A DNA stretch of 64,000 nucleotides from Candidatus Latescibacterota bacterium (GTDB lineage: Bacteria > JAAXHH01): the NCBI GenBank assembly GCA_022821085.1, contig JAJEEG010000002.1, positions 248,001 to 312,000 of the forward strand. Direction: 5' to 3'. The notes beneath the pieces are model-generated. The model was not told where the DNA came from, ran no database searches, and worked only from the letters and a program-made list of their open reading frames with translations. Shown piece after piece: positions 51,481 through 60,396 of this stretch (position 1 is the stretch's first letter; every line of letters starts with the position of its first letter). Position numbers and translations under genes: made by a program.

Positions 51481-51793
51481 CAAACCTCCGCTGCGCATAA
51501 AAGAGGCACGCGGCCTTGCCGGCGCGGACCTCGATCGAAAACGCCCGCCAAAGCGCCTTCCCTGGTGCTTTGATAGAGTTGTGTCGGGGTTTACCATGCA
51601 ATATATTTGCATTTCGTCGACCGGCCAAAGCATTATTTGCATCCGCGCGCGTAGCGCATTCACAACGATCAATCCCTATAGTATTGAATACAAATGCATC
51701 TGTTCGGTTCCCCGTATCGGCTTGCCCCTCGACGAATCAGGCGTGACGGTACATTGGGATACGTGGTCCGCAGCATGAAGAAAGGATGGCAGT
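51481..51793. other. Divergent promoter region (313 bp)
   Basis: Lies between the GWxTD gene and the Gfo/Idh gene, which face away from each other. AT content rises from 51580 on. It holds a palindrome at 51596-51612 and further ATTTGCAT/ATGCAT octamers near 51630 and 51690. I could not fix a -35/-10 pair with confidence. Confidence 0.5.
51596..51612. promoter_or_regulatory. Palindrome ATGCAA-TATAT-TTGCAT
   Basis: A 17-bp inverted repeat with 6-bp arms and a 5-bp centre in the divergent control region. Related TTGCAT and ATGCAT words occur again 30 to 95 bases downstream, suggesting a binding site for a dimeric regulator. Confidence 0.4.
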
Positions 51794-52843
51794 GTGGCTA
51801 AGACGAAGGTCGGTTTCATCGGTGGGGGCGGCATCGCCCGCGAACACATGAAGTACCTGTCCGAAATGGACGACGTGGAATTGGCGGCGGTCGCCGACAT
51901 CAGCGGCGCCGCCCTGGATACCTGCCGGGAAATGTACGGCATCCCCCACTGTTTCGAGGACTACCGGGAACTGCTGGCGATGGATTCGATCGACGCGGTC
52001 ACCGTGGGCACGCCGAACAGCGCCCACTACGAACCGACCATCGACGCGCTCCGGGCCGGCAAGGACGTCCTGGTGGAGAAACCCATGGCCATCACGGCGG
52101 ACGAAGCCGCGGAAATGGTCAAGGCAAGCCGGGACACGGGCCGCATCCTGGTGATCGGTTTTCAACACCGGTTCGCGCCCGAGGCCCGGATGCTCAAGCG
52201 TTTCATCGACCGGGGAGAATTCGGGAAGATCCTGTACGGACGATGCCTGGCCCTCCGACGACGCGGGATACCGAACTGGGGCGTCTTCGGCCGCAAAGAC
52301 CTTCAGGGCGGGGGCGCGTTGATCGATATCGGCGTGCACATGATCGAAGCGGCCCACTATCTCATGGGCTCCCCCCAGCCCGTAAGCGCCTTCGGCAGTG
52401 CCTACACCTACCTGGGAGACCGGCCCAGCGACACGGTTTCCATGTGGCCCGGCTGGGATCACGAAACGTACTCGGTCGAGGACCTGGCGGTGGGGATGAT
52501 CCGGTTCGACAACGGCGCCACGCTCTCCGTGGAGGCATCCTTCGCGGCGCATATCGGGAAGGGAGAATGGACTTTCTCGCTGATGGGCGAAAAGGCCGGC
52601 GGCCAGTTCAGTCCGCCCCGGGTCTTCAAGGACCAGTCCGGCACCATGATCAACATCAAGCCGGACTATCTTCCCGATATGGATGGATTCCGCTTCAAGA
52701 TGGAACATTTCATCGACTGCGTCCGGACCCGGAAACCGTCCGAGGCGCCGGGTGAGCACGGCCTCCTCGTGCAACAGATTTTAAACGGCATCTACCGGTC
52801 CGCCGAGACGGGCCGTGAAGTGCCCATAACGCCCCTGATCTGA
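51794..52843 (+). CDS. Gfo/Idh/MocA-family oxidoreductase
   Basis: 349-residue NAD(P)-dependent dehydrogenase-like protein. The Rossmann loop is VGFIGGGGIAREHM and the catalytic EKP motif is intact (VLVEKPMAITADEA). GGGALIDIGVHMIEAAHYLMG holds the DxxxH catalytic block. Family members act on inositol, glucose-fructose or amino-sugar substrates. The start is a GTG with AAAGGA 7 bases upstream. It is followed 45 bases later by a PhyH dioxygenase gene on the same strand and may be co-transcribed with it. Confidence 0.92.
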   Translation: MAKTKVGFIGGGGIAREHMKYLSEMDDVELAAVADISGAALDTCREMYGIPHCFEDYRELLAMDSIDAVTVGTPNSAHYEPTIDALRAGKDVLVEKPMAITADEAAEMVKASRDTGRILVIGFQHRFAPEARMLKRFIDRGEFGKILYGRCLALRRRGIPNWGVFGRKDLQGGGALIDIGVHMIEAAHYLMGSPQPVSAFGSAYTYLGDRPSDTVSMWPGWDHETYSVEDLAVGMIRFDNGATLSVEASFAAHIGKGEWTFSLMGEKAGGQFSPPRVFKDQSGTMINIKPDYLPDMDGFRFKMEHFIDCVRTRKPSEAPGEHGLLVQQILNGIYRSAETGREVPITPLI

Positions 52844-52888
52844 GTCACGGGAAAGACCTGACTGGCCAGGCAAACGGGAGGATACGCA

Positions 52889-53710
52889 TTGTTCACCGAC
52901 GATCAGTGGTCCTGCTGGGACGAAAACGGCTACGTGATCATACCCGATGCCGTACCCGCCGCTCACCTGGAAGCCACGATTTCGGCCATCGCCGCGTTCC
53001 TGGACCTGGACCCCGGGGATCCGGAGACCTGGTACGCCGATCCGCCCCGCCGTCTCGGCTTCGTCGAAATGTACCATCACCAGGCGATGTGGGACAACCG
53101 GCAGCATGAACGGGTGTACGAGGCGTTCAAGACCGTGTGGAACGAGGAAAAACTGTGGGTGAGCATCGACCGGGCCAACATGACCCCGCCGGAGCGGGAA
53201 GACCGGCCGCACGGGTTCAACGAGTCACTGATTCACTGGGATATGGACACGTCGGCCCATGCCGAGGTGTTCAAGGTCCAGGGCGTGCTGTACCTGACCG
53301 ATACGGACGTCAACCAGGGCGGCTTCCAGTGTGTACCGGGGTTCCACAGGCGGTTTTTTGAATGGGTGAAGACTCAGCCTCCCGACCGCGATCCCATGCG
53401 GCCGGACATGACCGGGCTGGAACCGGCCGCCATCCCCGGAAAGGCCGGCGACCTGCTCATCTGGCACAGCCTGCTGCCCCACGGGAACAGCCGCAACACC
53501 TCCGACAAGCCCCGCTGGTGCCAGTACATATCCGCGAGCCCGAGCGCGGAGGATGACGAAAATCAACGGCAACACCGCATCTCGCTCTGGAGGAACCGCA
53601 AGAACCCGGACGCCTTCCCGGGCGATCCGCGCGGCGTCGAGCGCAGAAGCGGCCCCGCGCGCCTCACCGCGCTGGGACGCCGGCTGCTGGGCCTGGACCG
53701 CTGGGCGTAA
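52889..53710 (+). CDS. Phytanoyl-CoA dioxygenase (PhyH) family protein
   Basis: 273-residue Fe(II)/2-oxoglutarate oxygenase. The iron triad is His116 and Asp118 in HWDMDTS and His198 in LLPHGNSRN; Arg209 follows to hold 2-oxoglutarate. The DQGGFQCVPG-like NQGGFQCVPGFH segment is standard. The start is a TTG at 52889 with GGGAGG 7 bases upstream. It shares little beyond the fold with the PhyH protein at 9532-10347, so the two should have different substrates. A role in the same pathway as the preceding Gfo/Idh enzyme is likely. Confidence 0.9.
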   Translation: MFTDDQWSCWDENGYVIIPDAVPAAHLEATISAIAAFLDLDPGDPETWYADPPRRLGFVEMYHHQAMWDNRQHERVYEAFKTVWNEEKLWVSIDRANMTPPEREDRPHGFNESLIHWDMDTSAHAEVFKVQGVLYLTDTDVNQGGFQCVPGFHRRFFEWVKTQPPDRDPMRPDMTGLEPAAIPGKAGDLLIWHSLLPHGNSRNTSDKPRWCQYISASPSAEDDENQRQHRISLWRNRKNPDAFPGDPRGVERRSGPARLTALGRRLLGLDRWA

Positions 53711-53757
53711 AGCCCTGTATCGGGGACCGGAATGTGTATCCATGGAGCGGGCAGGAT

Positions 53758-54780
53758 CTAATCCTTGTTCCCGCCGCAGGACTCCCGGACGATGAGGCGG
53801 GAGCGGAGCGTGACCTGCTCGGTCGTGTCTTCTCCGCCGATCTTGCGCAGCAGCAGATCCATCGCCGTCCCGGCGATTTCCTGGTAGGGGACGGCCATCG
53901 TGGTCAGCGCGGGCGACAGGTAGGCCGATACGTCTATATCTCCAAAACCCACCACGGCCACGTCTTCCGGAATTCGAAGCCCCCCGTCGCGCAGGCCGCG
54001 GCATACGCCGATGGCCGTGTAGTCATCCCTGCATAACAACGCGGTGAACCGGTCCCGCAGGTTCAGTCCCTGGATGTAGCCGCCTTCGCCGCGGCTGCCC
54101 AGGGGCGGGACGATCTCGTGGGGCAGGTCGTTGTCCCCCATCGCCCTGCAGTAACCCCGTCCCTTGGACGAAACCGGGCTTTCGAGGTCCAGTTTCCGGC
54201 CGATGTACCCGATCCTCCGGTGGCCCAGTTCGATCAGGTGGTTCGTCGCGTGATAGAAGTCGGCCTCGAGATCCAGCACGACACCGCTGATATGTTCGGT
54301 GGGATAGTGGTACGTCACCACGGGTATGTGGTTCCGCACCATGCCCAGAATCCGGTCCGATTCCCCCCGGTCGCCCCGCGTGTTGATCAGGAGCCCGTCC
54401 ACGCCTCTTGAGATCAACTGCCTGATCTGCACGCCCTGGTCGTCCTGCGAAGTCCGGGAAGTCCGGTTCACGGCCATGCCCATCAGCAGTTGATAGTGCT
54501 CTCGCTCGGCCGCCCTGAGAATCTGTTCGGTCTGGTTTCCGTACGTTTCAAGGGAAATCTGGTAGGTGAGCAGGCCCAGCGTGCCCGTCTTGCCGGTTAC
54601 GAATCCCTGCGCCATCAAATTGGGGGTATACTGCATCTCGTCCGCGGTCTGCTTCACGAGCATCCGGGTCTTCTCGCTGACGAGATAGGCCGCGCTGCGG
54701 GACAAGGCCCGCGAGACCGTGGAGTGGGAAATCCCGAGTCTCTGCGCAATGTCCTTGATGGTGACCTGCTTGACTCTCAT
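53758..54780 (-). CDS. LacI-family transcriptional regulator (1 of 3 tandem paralogues)
   Basis: 340-residue repressor. The helix-turn-helix VTIKDIAQRLGISHSTVSRALS is at the very N-terminus from the ATG at 54780; the frame extends upstream but without the conserved start. The hinge is followed by a periplasmic-binding-protein-like sensor domain: GVDGLLINTRGD, HLIELGHRRIGYIG and CRDDYTAIGVCRGL are typical. The effector sugar is unknown. A promoter (54967-54994) and a palindrome (54917-54931) lie upstream, consistent with autoregulation. Both other copies follow in the same direction with 146-346 bp gaps that look regulatory. Confidence 0.93.
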   Translation of the reverse strand: MRVKQVTIKDIAQRLGISHSTVSRALSRSAAYLVSEKTRMLVKQTADEMQYTPNLMAQGFVTGKTGTLGLLTYQISLETYGNQTEQILRAAEREHYQLLMGMAVNRTSRTSQDDQGVQIRQLISRGVDGLLINTRGDRGESDRILGMVRNHIPVVTYHYPTEHISGVVLDLEADFYHATNHLIELGHRRIGYIGRKLDLESPVSSKGRGYCRAMGDNDLPHEIVPPLGSRGEGGYIQGLNLRDRFTALLCRDDYTAIGVCRGLRDGGLRIPEDVAVVGFGDIDVSAYLSPALTTMAVPYQEIAGTAMDLLLRKIGGEDTTEQVTLRSRLIVRESCGGNKD

Positions 54781-54916
54781 GGACCGATCCGATCTAACCG
54801 TGGGCCGATCTGGCATAGACTGCAATCCCACGCCGTAACGGGTGAACGGTACGGCCCGTGACCGCGCAAGAGTCCAAAACGGCCGAGTTAGGACGTGAAC
54901 GCACGGGTTGGAATGA

Positions 54917-54931
54917 CGAAACGCGTTTTCG
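54917..54931. promoter_or_regulatory. Candidate LacI operator CGAAA-CGCGT-TTTCG
   Basis: A 15-bp inverted repeat with CpG-rich centre, about 30-45 bases downstream of the predicted transcription start and 137 bases before the ATG at 54780. Its position fits roadblock autorepression, but no binding evidence exists. Confidence 0.35.
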
Positions 54932-54966
54932 AATCAGTACGTTAGCGGAGAATGACACCACTTTAA

Positions 54967-54994
54967 AAGATAAAATGGGAAGGTTCCGTGTCAA
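54967..54994 (-). promoter_or_regulatory. Promoter of LacI paralogue 1
   Basis: Minus-strand TTGACA (54994-54989), 16-bp spacer and TATCTT (54972-54967). The predicted start is near 54960. Confidence 0.5.
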
Positions 54995-55126
54995 GGACGT
55001 TGAGACCACGGTCGGAAGGACGGGCGCCGGCGGAATCCCGGGCGGCCACGGAAGGACGGGCGGCGGCGGAATCCCGGGCGGCGGTGGAACCCCCGGCGGC
55101 GGCGGATCCCCCAGACCCCGCGCAGA

Positions 55127-56170
55127 TCACCTCGGCATCGTAGTGGGGTCCACGGCGCCGGATCCACAGGATTCCCTTACGATCAGATTGGACGCCAGCA
55201 CGATCTGGCACGCCACCTCCCGGCCCTCGAGTATCTTCACCATCAATTCCATCGCCGCACGGGCGATTCCCCTGGTGGGCGTAGACTGCGTCGTGAGTGC
55301 GGGCGTTACGAAAGCCGATACGTCCGAATCGCCGCTGCCCACGATGGCCACGTCGGCGGGCACACGGATCCCCGATTCACCCAGGCCGCGGAATACGCCG
55401 ATGGCCGTGTAGTCGCTGCAGCACAGGAGGGCGGAAAAACGGCCCTTCACCTCCCGGGACAGCCGATAGCCGGACTCCGTCTGCTGGCGGCCGACAGGCA
55501 GGCAGACGGGGTGCAGACCGTGTTCGGTCATGGCCTTGAAATATCCCCGGCCCCGGGCGGCGTCATGACCGCGGCCTTCCCAGTTCTCGCCGAGGAATCC
55601 TATGCGCCGGTGTCCCAGTGCGATCAGGTGCTCCGTCGCCCGTTGAAACCCCGCCGCGTAGTCCAGCACCACGCCGGGAAAGCCCGGGGCGGGATAGTGA
55701 AATGTCACCACAGGTACCCGGTCGTCGACCGCGGCCTGGATACGCTCCGACTCTCCCGCGTCGCCCATGGTCTGGACCAGGAGTCCGTCAATACCACTTG
55801 ATATGAACTGCTCCATCTGCGCGGCCTGGCCGGTCTCCGGGGACGAGGCACCCCATTCGGCGGACATGCCCACCAGGAGCCGGTAGTTCCGTTCGTCCGC
55901 GGCCCTGAGGAAGCTTTCGATCTGCGTGCCGGCCTGATCCTGGTAACTTTCGCTCGCCAGCAGGCCCAACGTGCCCGTCCTTCCCGTGGCAAATCCCTTG
56001 GCCAGCAGGTTGGGCCGGTAGGAAAACTCCTCGGCAACCTGTTCCACCCGCCTGCGGGTTTCCTCGCTCACCATGTGCGACTTGTTCCGGGACAGGGCGC
56101 GAGAGACCGTGGTGTGGGAGACGCCCAGTGTTTTCGCGATGTCCTTGATCGTCACCCGCTTCTTTCTCAT
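55127..56170 (-). CDS. LacI-family transcriptional regulator (2 of 3)
   Basis: 347-residue repressor with the helix-turn-helix VTIKDIAKTLGVSHTTVSRALS starting at the ATG at 56170. The sensor domain carries SGIDGLLVQTMGD, HLIALGHRRIGFLG and CSDYTAIGVFRGL, the same three blocks as its two neighbours. Overall similarity suggests a local duplication followed by divergence of the ligand site. The C-terminus has a short extension (SGSGAVDPTTMPR). A CACACGTTTG palindrome-like word lies about 100 bases upstream of its start. The effector is unknown. Confidence 0.92.
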   Translation of the reverse strand: MRKKRVTIKDIAKTLGVSHTTVSRALSRNKSHMVSEETRRRVEQVAEEFSYRPNLLAKGFATGRTGTLGLLASESYQDQAGTQIESFLRAADERNYRLLVGMSAEWGASSPETGQAAQMEQFISSGIDGLLVQTMGDAGESERIQAAVDDRVPVVTFHYPAPGFPGVVLDYAAGFQRATEHLIALGHRRIGFLGENWEGRGHDAARGRGYFKAMTEHGLHPVCLPVGRQQTESGYRLSREVKGRFSALLCCSDYTAIGVFRGLGESGIRVPADVAIVGSGDSDVSAFVTPALTTQSTPTRGIARAAMELMVKILEGREVACQIVLASNLIVRESCGSGAVDPTTMPR

Positions 56171-56270
56171 CGGCCCATCCGCACCGGTTTCCCGGACGCT
56201 TACCGGGCATCCGGTTACCCGCCTGAAGGCAGGGACCGGCACCCGTTTTGCTGATTTGTGCAGTGTATTA

Positions 56271-56280
56271 CACACGTTTG
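56271..56280. promoter_or_regulatory. Candidate LacI operator CACACGTTTG
   Basis: Matches the perfect palindrome CACACGTGTG before LacI paralogue 3 at 9 of 10 bases. A second short palindrome, GTGTA-T-TACAC, overlaps it at 56263-56273. It sits in the upstream region of LacI paralogue 2. Confidence 0.4.
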
Positions 56281-56340
56281 CAAAAACGAATTTGACCAGA
56301 CCGGTTGCGTGTGTCAAACAGTTTTTTCTAAGGGGTGGTC

Positions 56341-57420
56341 TTATCCCGCGCCGCAGGATTCCCGGACGATAAGATGGGGCTTGAAGACGCTCCTCCGAGG
56401 GCCGGGATGGCCGTGGATCTGGCGAAGGATGCCCTGTACCGTCCGGGCGGCCATATCCTCGAAGGGGATGGATAGCGTAGTCAGGGACGGCCTGACATAA
56501 GCCGATACCTCGCTGTTTCCGAAACCGGTTACCGCCATGTCGTCGGGAACCCGCACGCCGGATTCGATCAGTCCCCTGCAGACGCCGAGGGCCGTATAGT
56601 CAGAGCAGCATACAAGGGCCGTATACCGGCCGCGCAGCGCCCTGCCGAGGTTGTATCCGGACCTGGCGCTTCCGGTTTCGACAGGAACGATGCGGGGTGC
56701 CAGTCCGTGCCTGCGCATCGCGTTGCGATAGCCCTTCACCTGGGACAACGGACCGCCCGAGCCGATCGGGTCTTCACCGAGGAAACAGATCCGTTCATGG
56801 CCAAGCCCGATGAGATGTTCGGTAACCGCTTCCATGCCCGGGGCCGGATTCAGGAGCACGCTCGAGACATCGTCCACGGTGTATCCAAAGGCGGCTACGG
56901 GCAGTTTGCCTCCCGCGGCGTGGACGATACGGGCCGGCTCGTTTGCGTCGCCGAGCGCCTGGACCAGGATGCCGTCCACGTCGCGGGCCTTCAGGTGCAT
57001 GAGCTGATCGGCCTGTGCGGACCGTTCGGCCTGTGCGGACCGTTCGGCCTGCGCGGACCGTTCAGCCCCTTCGGCACTTTGGATTCTCCCGGAAGTCAAG
57101 GTCCGGCTCGAGACCGCCCCGACCAGCACCTGGTAACCTTCTCGAGCGGCGGCCCGCACCAGGTGGCTGATCTGCCGGCCGGTGTATTCCTGGCCGATCC
57201 GGCTGGATACCAGCCCCAGTACGCCTTCCGCACCCTGCACGAAAGCCTGGGCCAGAAGATTGGGCGAATAGTCCATCTCCGCCGCGGTCCGCCGCACAAG
57301 CAGACGTGTCTGTTCCTTTACGAGGTGGGACATGCGGGGAGACAGCGCCCGTGAGACCGTGGAGTACGAAATGCCCAGCCGCCTGGCGATGTCCTTGATC
57401 GTGACCGGCCTGTTCGTCAA
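56341..57420 (-). CDS. LacI-family transcriptional regulator (3 of 3), with a repeat insertion
   Basis: 359-residue repressor starting at a TTG at 57420 with GGGAG 8 bases upstream. The helix-turn-helix is VTIKDIARRLGISYSTVSRALS. The sensor domain resembles its neighbours (HLIGLGHERICFLG, CSDYTALGVCRGL). After TSGRIQSAEGA it contains three copies of the hexapeptide AERSAQ, encoded by 18-bp units at 57009-57062, giving an insertion of about 20 residues that the other two lack. The insertion lies near the effector or dimer interface, so it may alter response. It is divergent from the APC permease gene, a candidate target. Confidence 0.92.
   Translation of the reverse strand: MTNRPVTIKDIARRLGISYSTVSRALSPRMSHLVKEQTRLLVRRTAAEMDYSPNLLAQAFVQGAEGVLGLVSSRIGQEYTGRQISHLVRAAAREGYQVLVGAVSSRTLTSGRIQSAEGAERSAQAERSAQAERSAQADQLMHLKARDVDGILVQALGDANEPARIVHAAGGKLPVAAFGYTVDDVSSVLLNPAPGMEAVTEHLIGLGHERICFLGEDPIGSGGPLSQVKGYRNAMRRHGLAPRIVPVETGSARSGYNLGRALRGRYTALVCCSDYTALGVCRGLIESGVRVPDDMAVTGFGNSEVSAYVRPSLTTLSIPFEDMAARTVQGILRQIHGHPGPRRSVFKPHLIVRESCGAG
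57009..57062. repeat. Three in-frame 18-bp units in LacI paralogue 3
   Basis: Units 57009-57026, 57027-57044 and 57045-57062 differ only by one base. They encode three hexapeptides AERSAQ and preserve the frame. Confidence 0.9.
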
Positions 57421-57739
57421 GGGTCTGGCTCCCGTGGCCGTTCGCGGTTCACGACGGCAGATCGAGTCAATGGTTTGTCCAGCCAGCGCACACGTGTGTA
57501 TAGATAGCCGTGGCGATACGCCGGTTCATGGATTGGGAATCTCGAGTGCATTTACGGTGATCCGGATCTTAAGGAGTGGGTAAGCGGTGTGGGTATCCTG
57601 CGAAAGGTAGGTATCTGCCGGGACGCTTGTCAAGCGGCAAGGTGGTTGCGCGCCCGGCCGGCCGGCCAGTCCGTTGTCCGTTGCCCGCCGGGAATAAAAC
57701 TGTGGCGTACCTTTCCCATCGGATGGTATCTTCTTTTTC
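57421..57739. other. Divergent control region (319 bp) between LacI 3 and the APC permease
   Basis: Contains the palindrome at 57489-57498. A TATACA word directly beside it could be a -10 for the LacI gene, but no matching -35 is seen. Nothing else is clear, apart from a GGCCGGCC-rich stretch near 57655. Confidence 0.5.
57489..57498. promoter_or_regulatory. Perfect palindrome CACACGTGTG (candidate LacI operator)
   Basis: A 10-bp perfect palindrome centred on CpG, 69 bases upstream of the LacI paralogue 3 start and 242 bases upstream of the APC permease start. A near copy occurs before paralogue 2. Confidence 0.45.
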
Positions 57740-59116
57740 GTGAAACCCGATTCATCCAGTCCTTTCCAACTCGAAACCGAACTCAGACGCGATCTGGGCG
57801 TCGTATCCGCCACGACCATCATCGTCGGCGGCATTATCGGTTCCGGCATCTTCGGCGCGCCGGCGGGCATCGCCCAGCAGCTCGGCAACCCCGGCCTGTT
57901 CCTCCTGGTATGGATCCTGGGCGGCGCGCTGGGCTTCGCCGGCGCCCTTTGCTTCGCCGAGCTCGGTACCATGATGCCCCGGAGCGGCGGGCAGTTCGTC
58001 TACCTCAACGAGGCCTTCCCGCCCATCATCGCTTTCCTCTACGGATGGGTGGAGTTTGTGCTGCTCCAGAGCGCCGGCATGGCCGCCATCGGCGCCATAT
58101 GCATCAGCTACATGGGGTATTTCATCCCGGCGATCTCGTCCCAGATCATCGTGCTGGAACTCGGCCCCCTGAGCATCTCTTCCCAGCAGGTCGCCGTCTG
58201 GGCGCTGATCCTGTTCCTCTGCTATGTCAATTACGTCGGCGTCCGTTTCGGCGGTCTGGTAATGAACCTGACGACCTTTGCCAAGGTAACGGCCCTGATC
58301 GGCCTGGCGCTGCTGGCCGCCTGGATCGGCGGGAACAGCGAACACTTCGTGCCGCTGGTGCCGCCGGACTTGGACATGAGCATCCTGGCCGTGCTCGGTC
58401 CGGCGATGATCGGCGGGCTCTTCGCCTACCAGGGCTGGGTCAACACCAATATGGTCGTGGGCGAAGTAAAGGATCCTCAGCGTATCCTGCCCCGGGTGAT
58501 CTTCTTCGGCCTGGGCCTTTGCACGCTCGTATATCTCGCGGTCAACTGGTCCTACCTGTACGTCCTGAGCATCGACGAAATCGCGGCTTCCGAGCGCGTT
58601 GCGGCCGACGCGGCAAGCCGGCTGATCGGCCCCGTGGGCGCGTCGCTGATCTCGGCGGCCGTCATGATCTCGACCTTCGGCACCATGAACGGCACCATGA
58701 TCATCACCCCCCGGATCCCTTATGCCATGGCGAGAGCGGGCCTGTTCTTCAAGTGGTTCACCCACGTCCATCCCCGGTACCGGACGCCGTCCCGCGCCGT
58801 CGTGGCCGTGTCGATCATGGGTTTCGTGTGGACCTTCCTGGGCGGCTTCCAGGCCATCATCAACGCCTTCGTCTACGTCGTCTACCTGTACTACGGGCTC
58901 AACGTCCTCGCCCTCATCGTGCTCCGGCGCAAGCATCCGGACGCCCGCAGGCCGTACAAAGTCCCCGGCTATCCCTACGTGCCGGTGCTGTTCCTGGTGG
59001 TGGTGGCATGGGTGGTGGTGACCGTCGTCACGCAGAACTTCATCCAGGCGCTGCCCGGACTGGGATGCCTCGGCCTTGGGGCCGTGGTGTACCTGGTCTG
59101 GTTCCGGAAAGCCTGA
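57740..59116 (+). CDS. APC-superfamily amino acid permease
   Basis: 458-residue inner-membrane carrier with about 12 helices of the LeuT fold. The first helix carries the unwound GGIIGSGIFGAPAGIA motif that binds the amino-acid backbone. The segments AELGTMMPRSGGQFVYLNEAF and, in the C-terminal half, RRPYKVPGYPYVP are typical of the LAT-like branch of the family. The start is a GTG at 57740. It converges on the MFS gene with a 9-base gap. Divergent LacI paralogue 3 may control it. Confidence 0.93.
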   Translation: MKPDSSSPFQLETELRRDLGVVSATTIIVGGIIGSGIFGAPAGIAQQLGNPGLFLLVWILGGALGFAGALCFAELGTMMPRSGGQFVYLNEAFPPIIAFLYGWVEFVLLQSAGMAAIGAICISYMGYFIPAISSQIIVLELGPLSISSQQVAVWALILFLCYVNYVGVRFGGLVMNLTTFAKVTALIGLALLAAWIGGNSEHFVPLVPPDLDMSILAVLGPAMIGGLFAYQGWVNTNMVVGEVKDPQRILPRVIFFGLGLCTLVYLAVNWSYLYVLSIDEIAASERVAADAASRLIGPVGASLISAAVMISTFGTMNGTMIITPRIPYAMARAGLFFKWFTHVHPRYRTPSRAVVAVSIMGFVWTFLGGFQAIINAFVYVVYLYYGLNVLALIVLRRKHPDARRPYKVPGYPYVPVLFLVVVAWVVVTVVTQNFIQALPGLGCLGLGAVVYLVWFRKA

Positions 59117-59125
59117 CAGGCTCAC

Positions 59126-60340
59126 TTACCCCGACGCGCTCTTTCCCGCCTTGAATCCCGCCGCGAACAGGATCAGGACCAGAATGACCAGGGCGGCGGG
59201 CAGGATCCAGAATACCTGCCAGTCCGACAGGCTGAGGCTCCCCGTCGAACCGAGAAAGGCATTGTAGACCCGGCCGGCGATCTGGGCGCCGATCAGCATG
59301 CCCAGTCCGCTGGAAACGAGGACGAACAGCCCCTGTGCCTGTCCGCGGTTCGAGGGCGTCGCCTGCTGGTCCATGTACACGTGGGCGGTCACGAAGAAGA
59401 AGTCGTAGCAGATGCCGTGGAGGATGATCCCCGTAACGATCAGGGTCCACAGGGCGTCCGGCGCACCGAGGGAGAACAGCCCGTACCGGATGATCCAGGC
59501 GGCCATGGCGATCAGCAGCATGCGCTTCACGCCGAGCCGCCGGAAGAAGAAGGGCATGCACAGCATCAGGAACACTTCGGAAAACTGGCCCAGGGTCTGC
59601 GTGCCCGCAATGTTCGTGAATCCCGTCGCGCCGAGGTAGATCTGCGTGAAGTTGTAGTAGAAGGCCAGCGGGATGCAGAGGAGCAGGGCGCTCAGGATGA
59701 ACAGGTAGAACGAACGGCTTCCCAGTTCCTGCAGGGCGTCCAACCCGATCACGGACCGCAGCGACGCCTTCCTCCCCGCGGCGGCCGGCGGCGTACGGCC
59801 GAGCGTGAAGCTGTACAGCCCCATGACCAGGCCGGCGACCCCGGTCGTGTAGAGCGGCCAGGCCGTCTCTTCGGGAATGACCCCGCCCGTGAACAACCCC
59901 AGGACGAAGCTGATGAAGAGTCCCGCCGCGATCCACCCGACCGTACCGAACACCCGGATCAGCGGATACTGCGCTTCCCGGTCCTCGACCCGGTGAAACG
60001 TGATGGCGTTCACCAGGCCCAGGGTCGGCATGTAGCAGATGTTGTAAGCCAGCAGGAGGAGGATGAAGAGGAGCGGCAAATCCACGGCCCGGGGAACGAG
60101 CAGCATGACGCCGCCTGCCAGGATGTGCAGCCAGCCGAGCATCCGCTCCGGCGCGAAATACCGGTCCGCCACCAGGCCCAGGAAGAAGGGGGAGATGATC
60201 GCGGCCACCGGGTTCACCGTATAGGGCCAGTGGGTCAGGTCACCCATCCCGTGGGCGCTCATGTAGACGGCGATCGTCGTGAACCAGGCCCCCCAGATGA
60301 AGAACTGGAGGAACATCATGAGACTAAGGGATGGGGACAT
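59126..60340 (-). CDS. MFS transporter, nucleoside permease (NupG/XapB)-like
   Basis: 404-residue 12-helix carrier. The opening LSLMMFLQFFIWGAWFTTIA is the hallmark of the nucleoside:proton symporter (NHS) branch. Further NHS-like segments include SPFFLGLVADRYFAPERMLG and GICYDFFFVTAHVYMDQQA near helix 10. Nucleosides are the likely cargo, although similar proteins in sugar operons may carry other solutes. It starts at the ATG at 60340 and is preceded by the TonB gene on the same strand with a 56-base gap. Confidence 0.9.
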   Translation of the reverse strand: MSPSLSLMMFLQFFIWGAWFTTIAVYMSAHGMGDLTHWPYTVNPVAAIISPFFLGLVADRYFAPERMLGWLHILAGGVMLLVPRAVDLPLLFILLLLAYNICYMPTLGLVNAITFHRVEDREAQYPLIRVFGTVGWIAAGLFISFVLGLFTGGVIPEETAWPLYTTGVAGLVMGLYSFTLGRTPPAAAGRKASLRSVIGLDALQELGSRSFYLFILSALLLCIPLAFYYNFTQIYLGATGFTNIAGTQTLGQFSEVFLMLCMPFFFRRLGVKRMLLIAMAAWIIRYGLFSLGAPDALWTLIVTGIILHGICYDFFFVTAHVYMDQQATPSNRGQAQGLFVLVSSGLGMLIGAQIAGRVYNAFLGSTGSLSLSDWQVFWILPAALVILVLILFAAGFKAGKSASG

Positions 60341-60396
60341 GGAATCCTGGTTCTATGGCCAGACCGGGACGCGGCCGGCTGAGGACACCGAAACGA

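Larger units (their letters stand above)
54781..55126. other. Regulatory gap between LacI genes, with a GGC-rich repeat
   Basis: Contains the promoter and palindrome for the downstream LacI gene. From about 55020 to 55110 it is a low-complexity GGCGG/GGACGG repeat with recurring CGGAATCCCGGGCGG units. I see no gene here. Confidence 0.6.
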
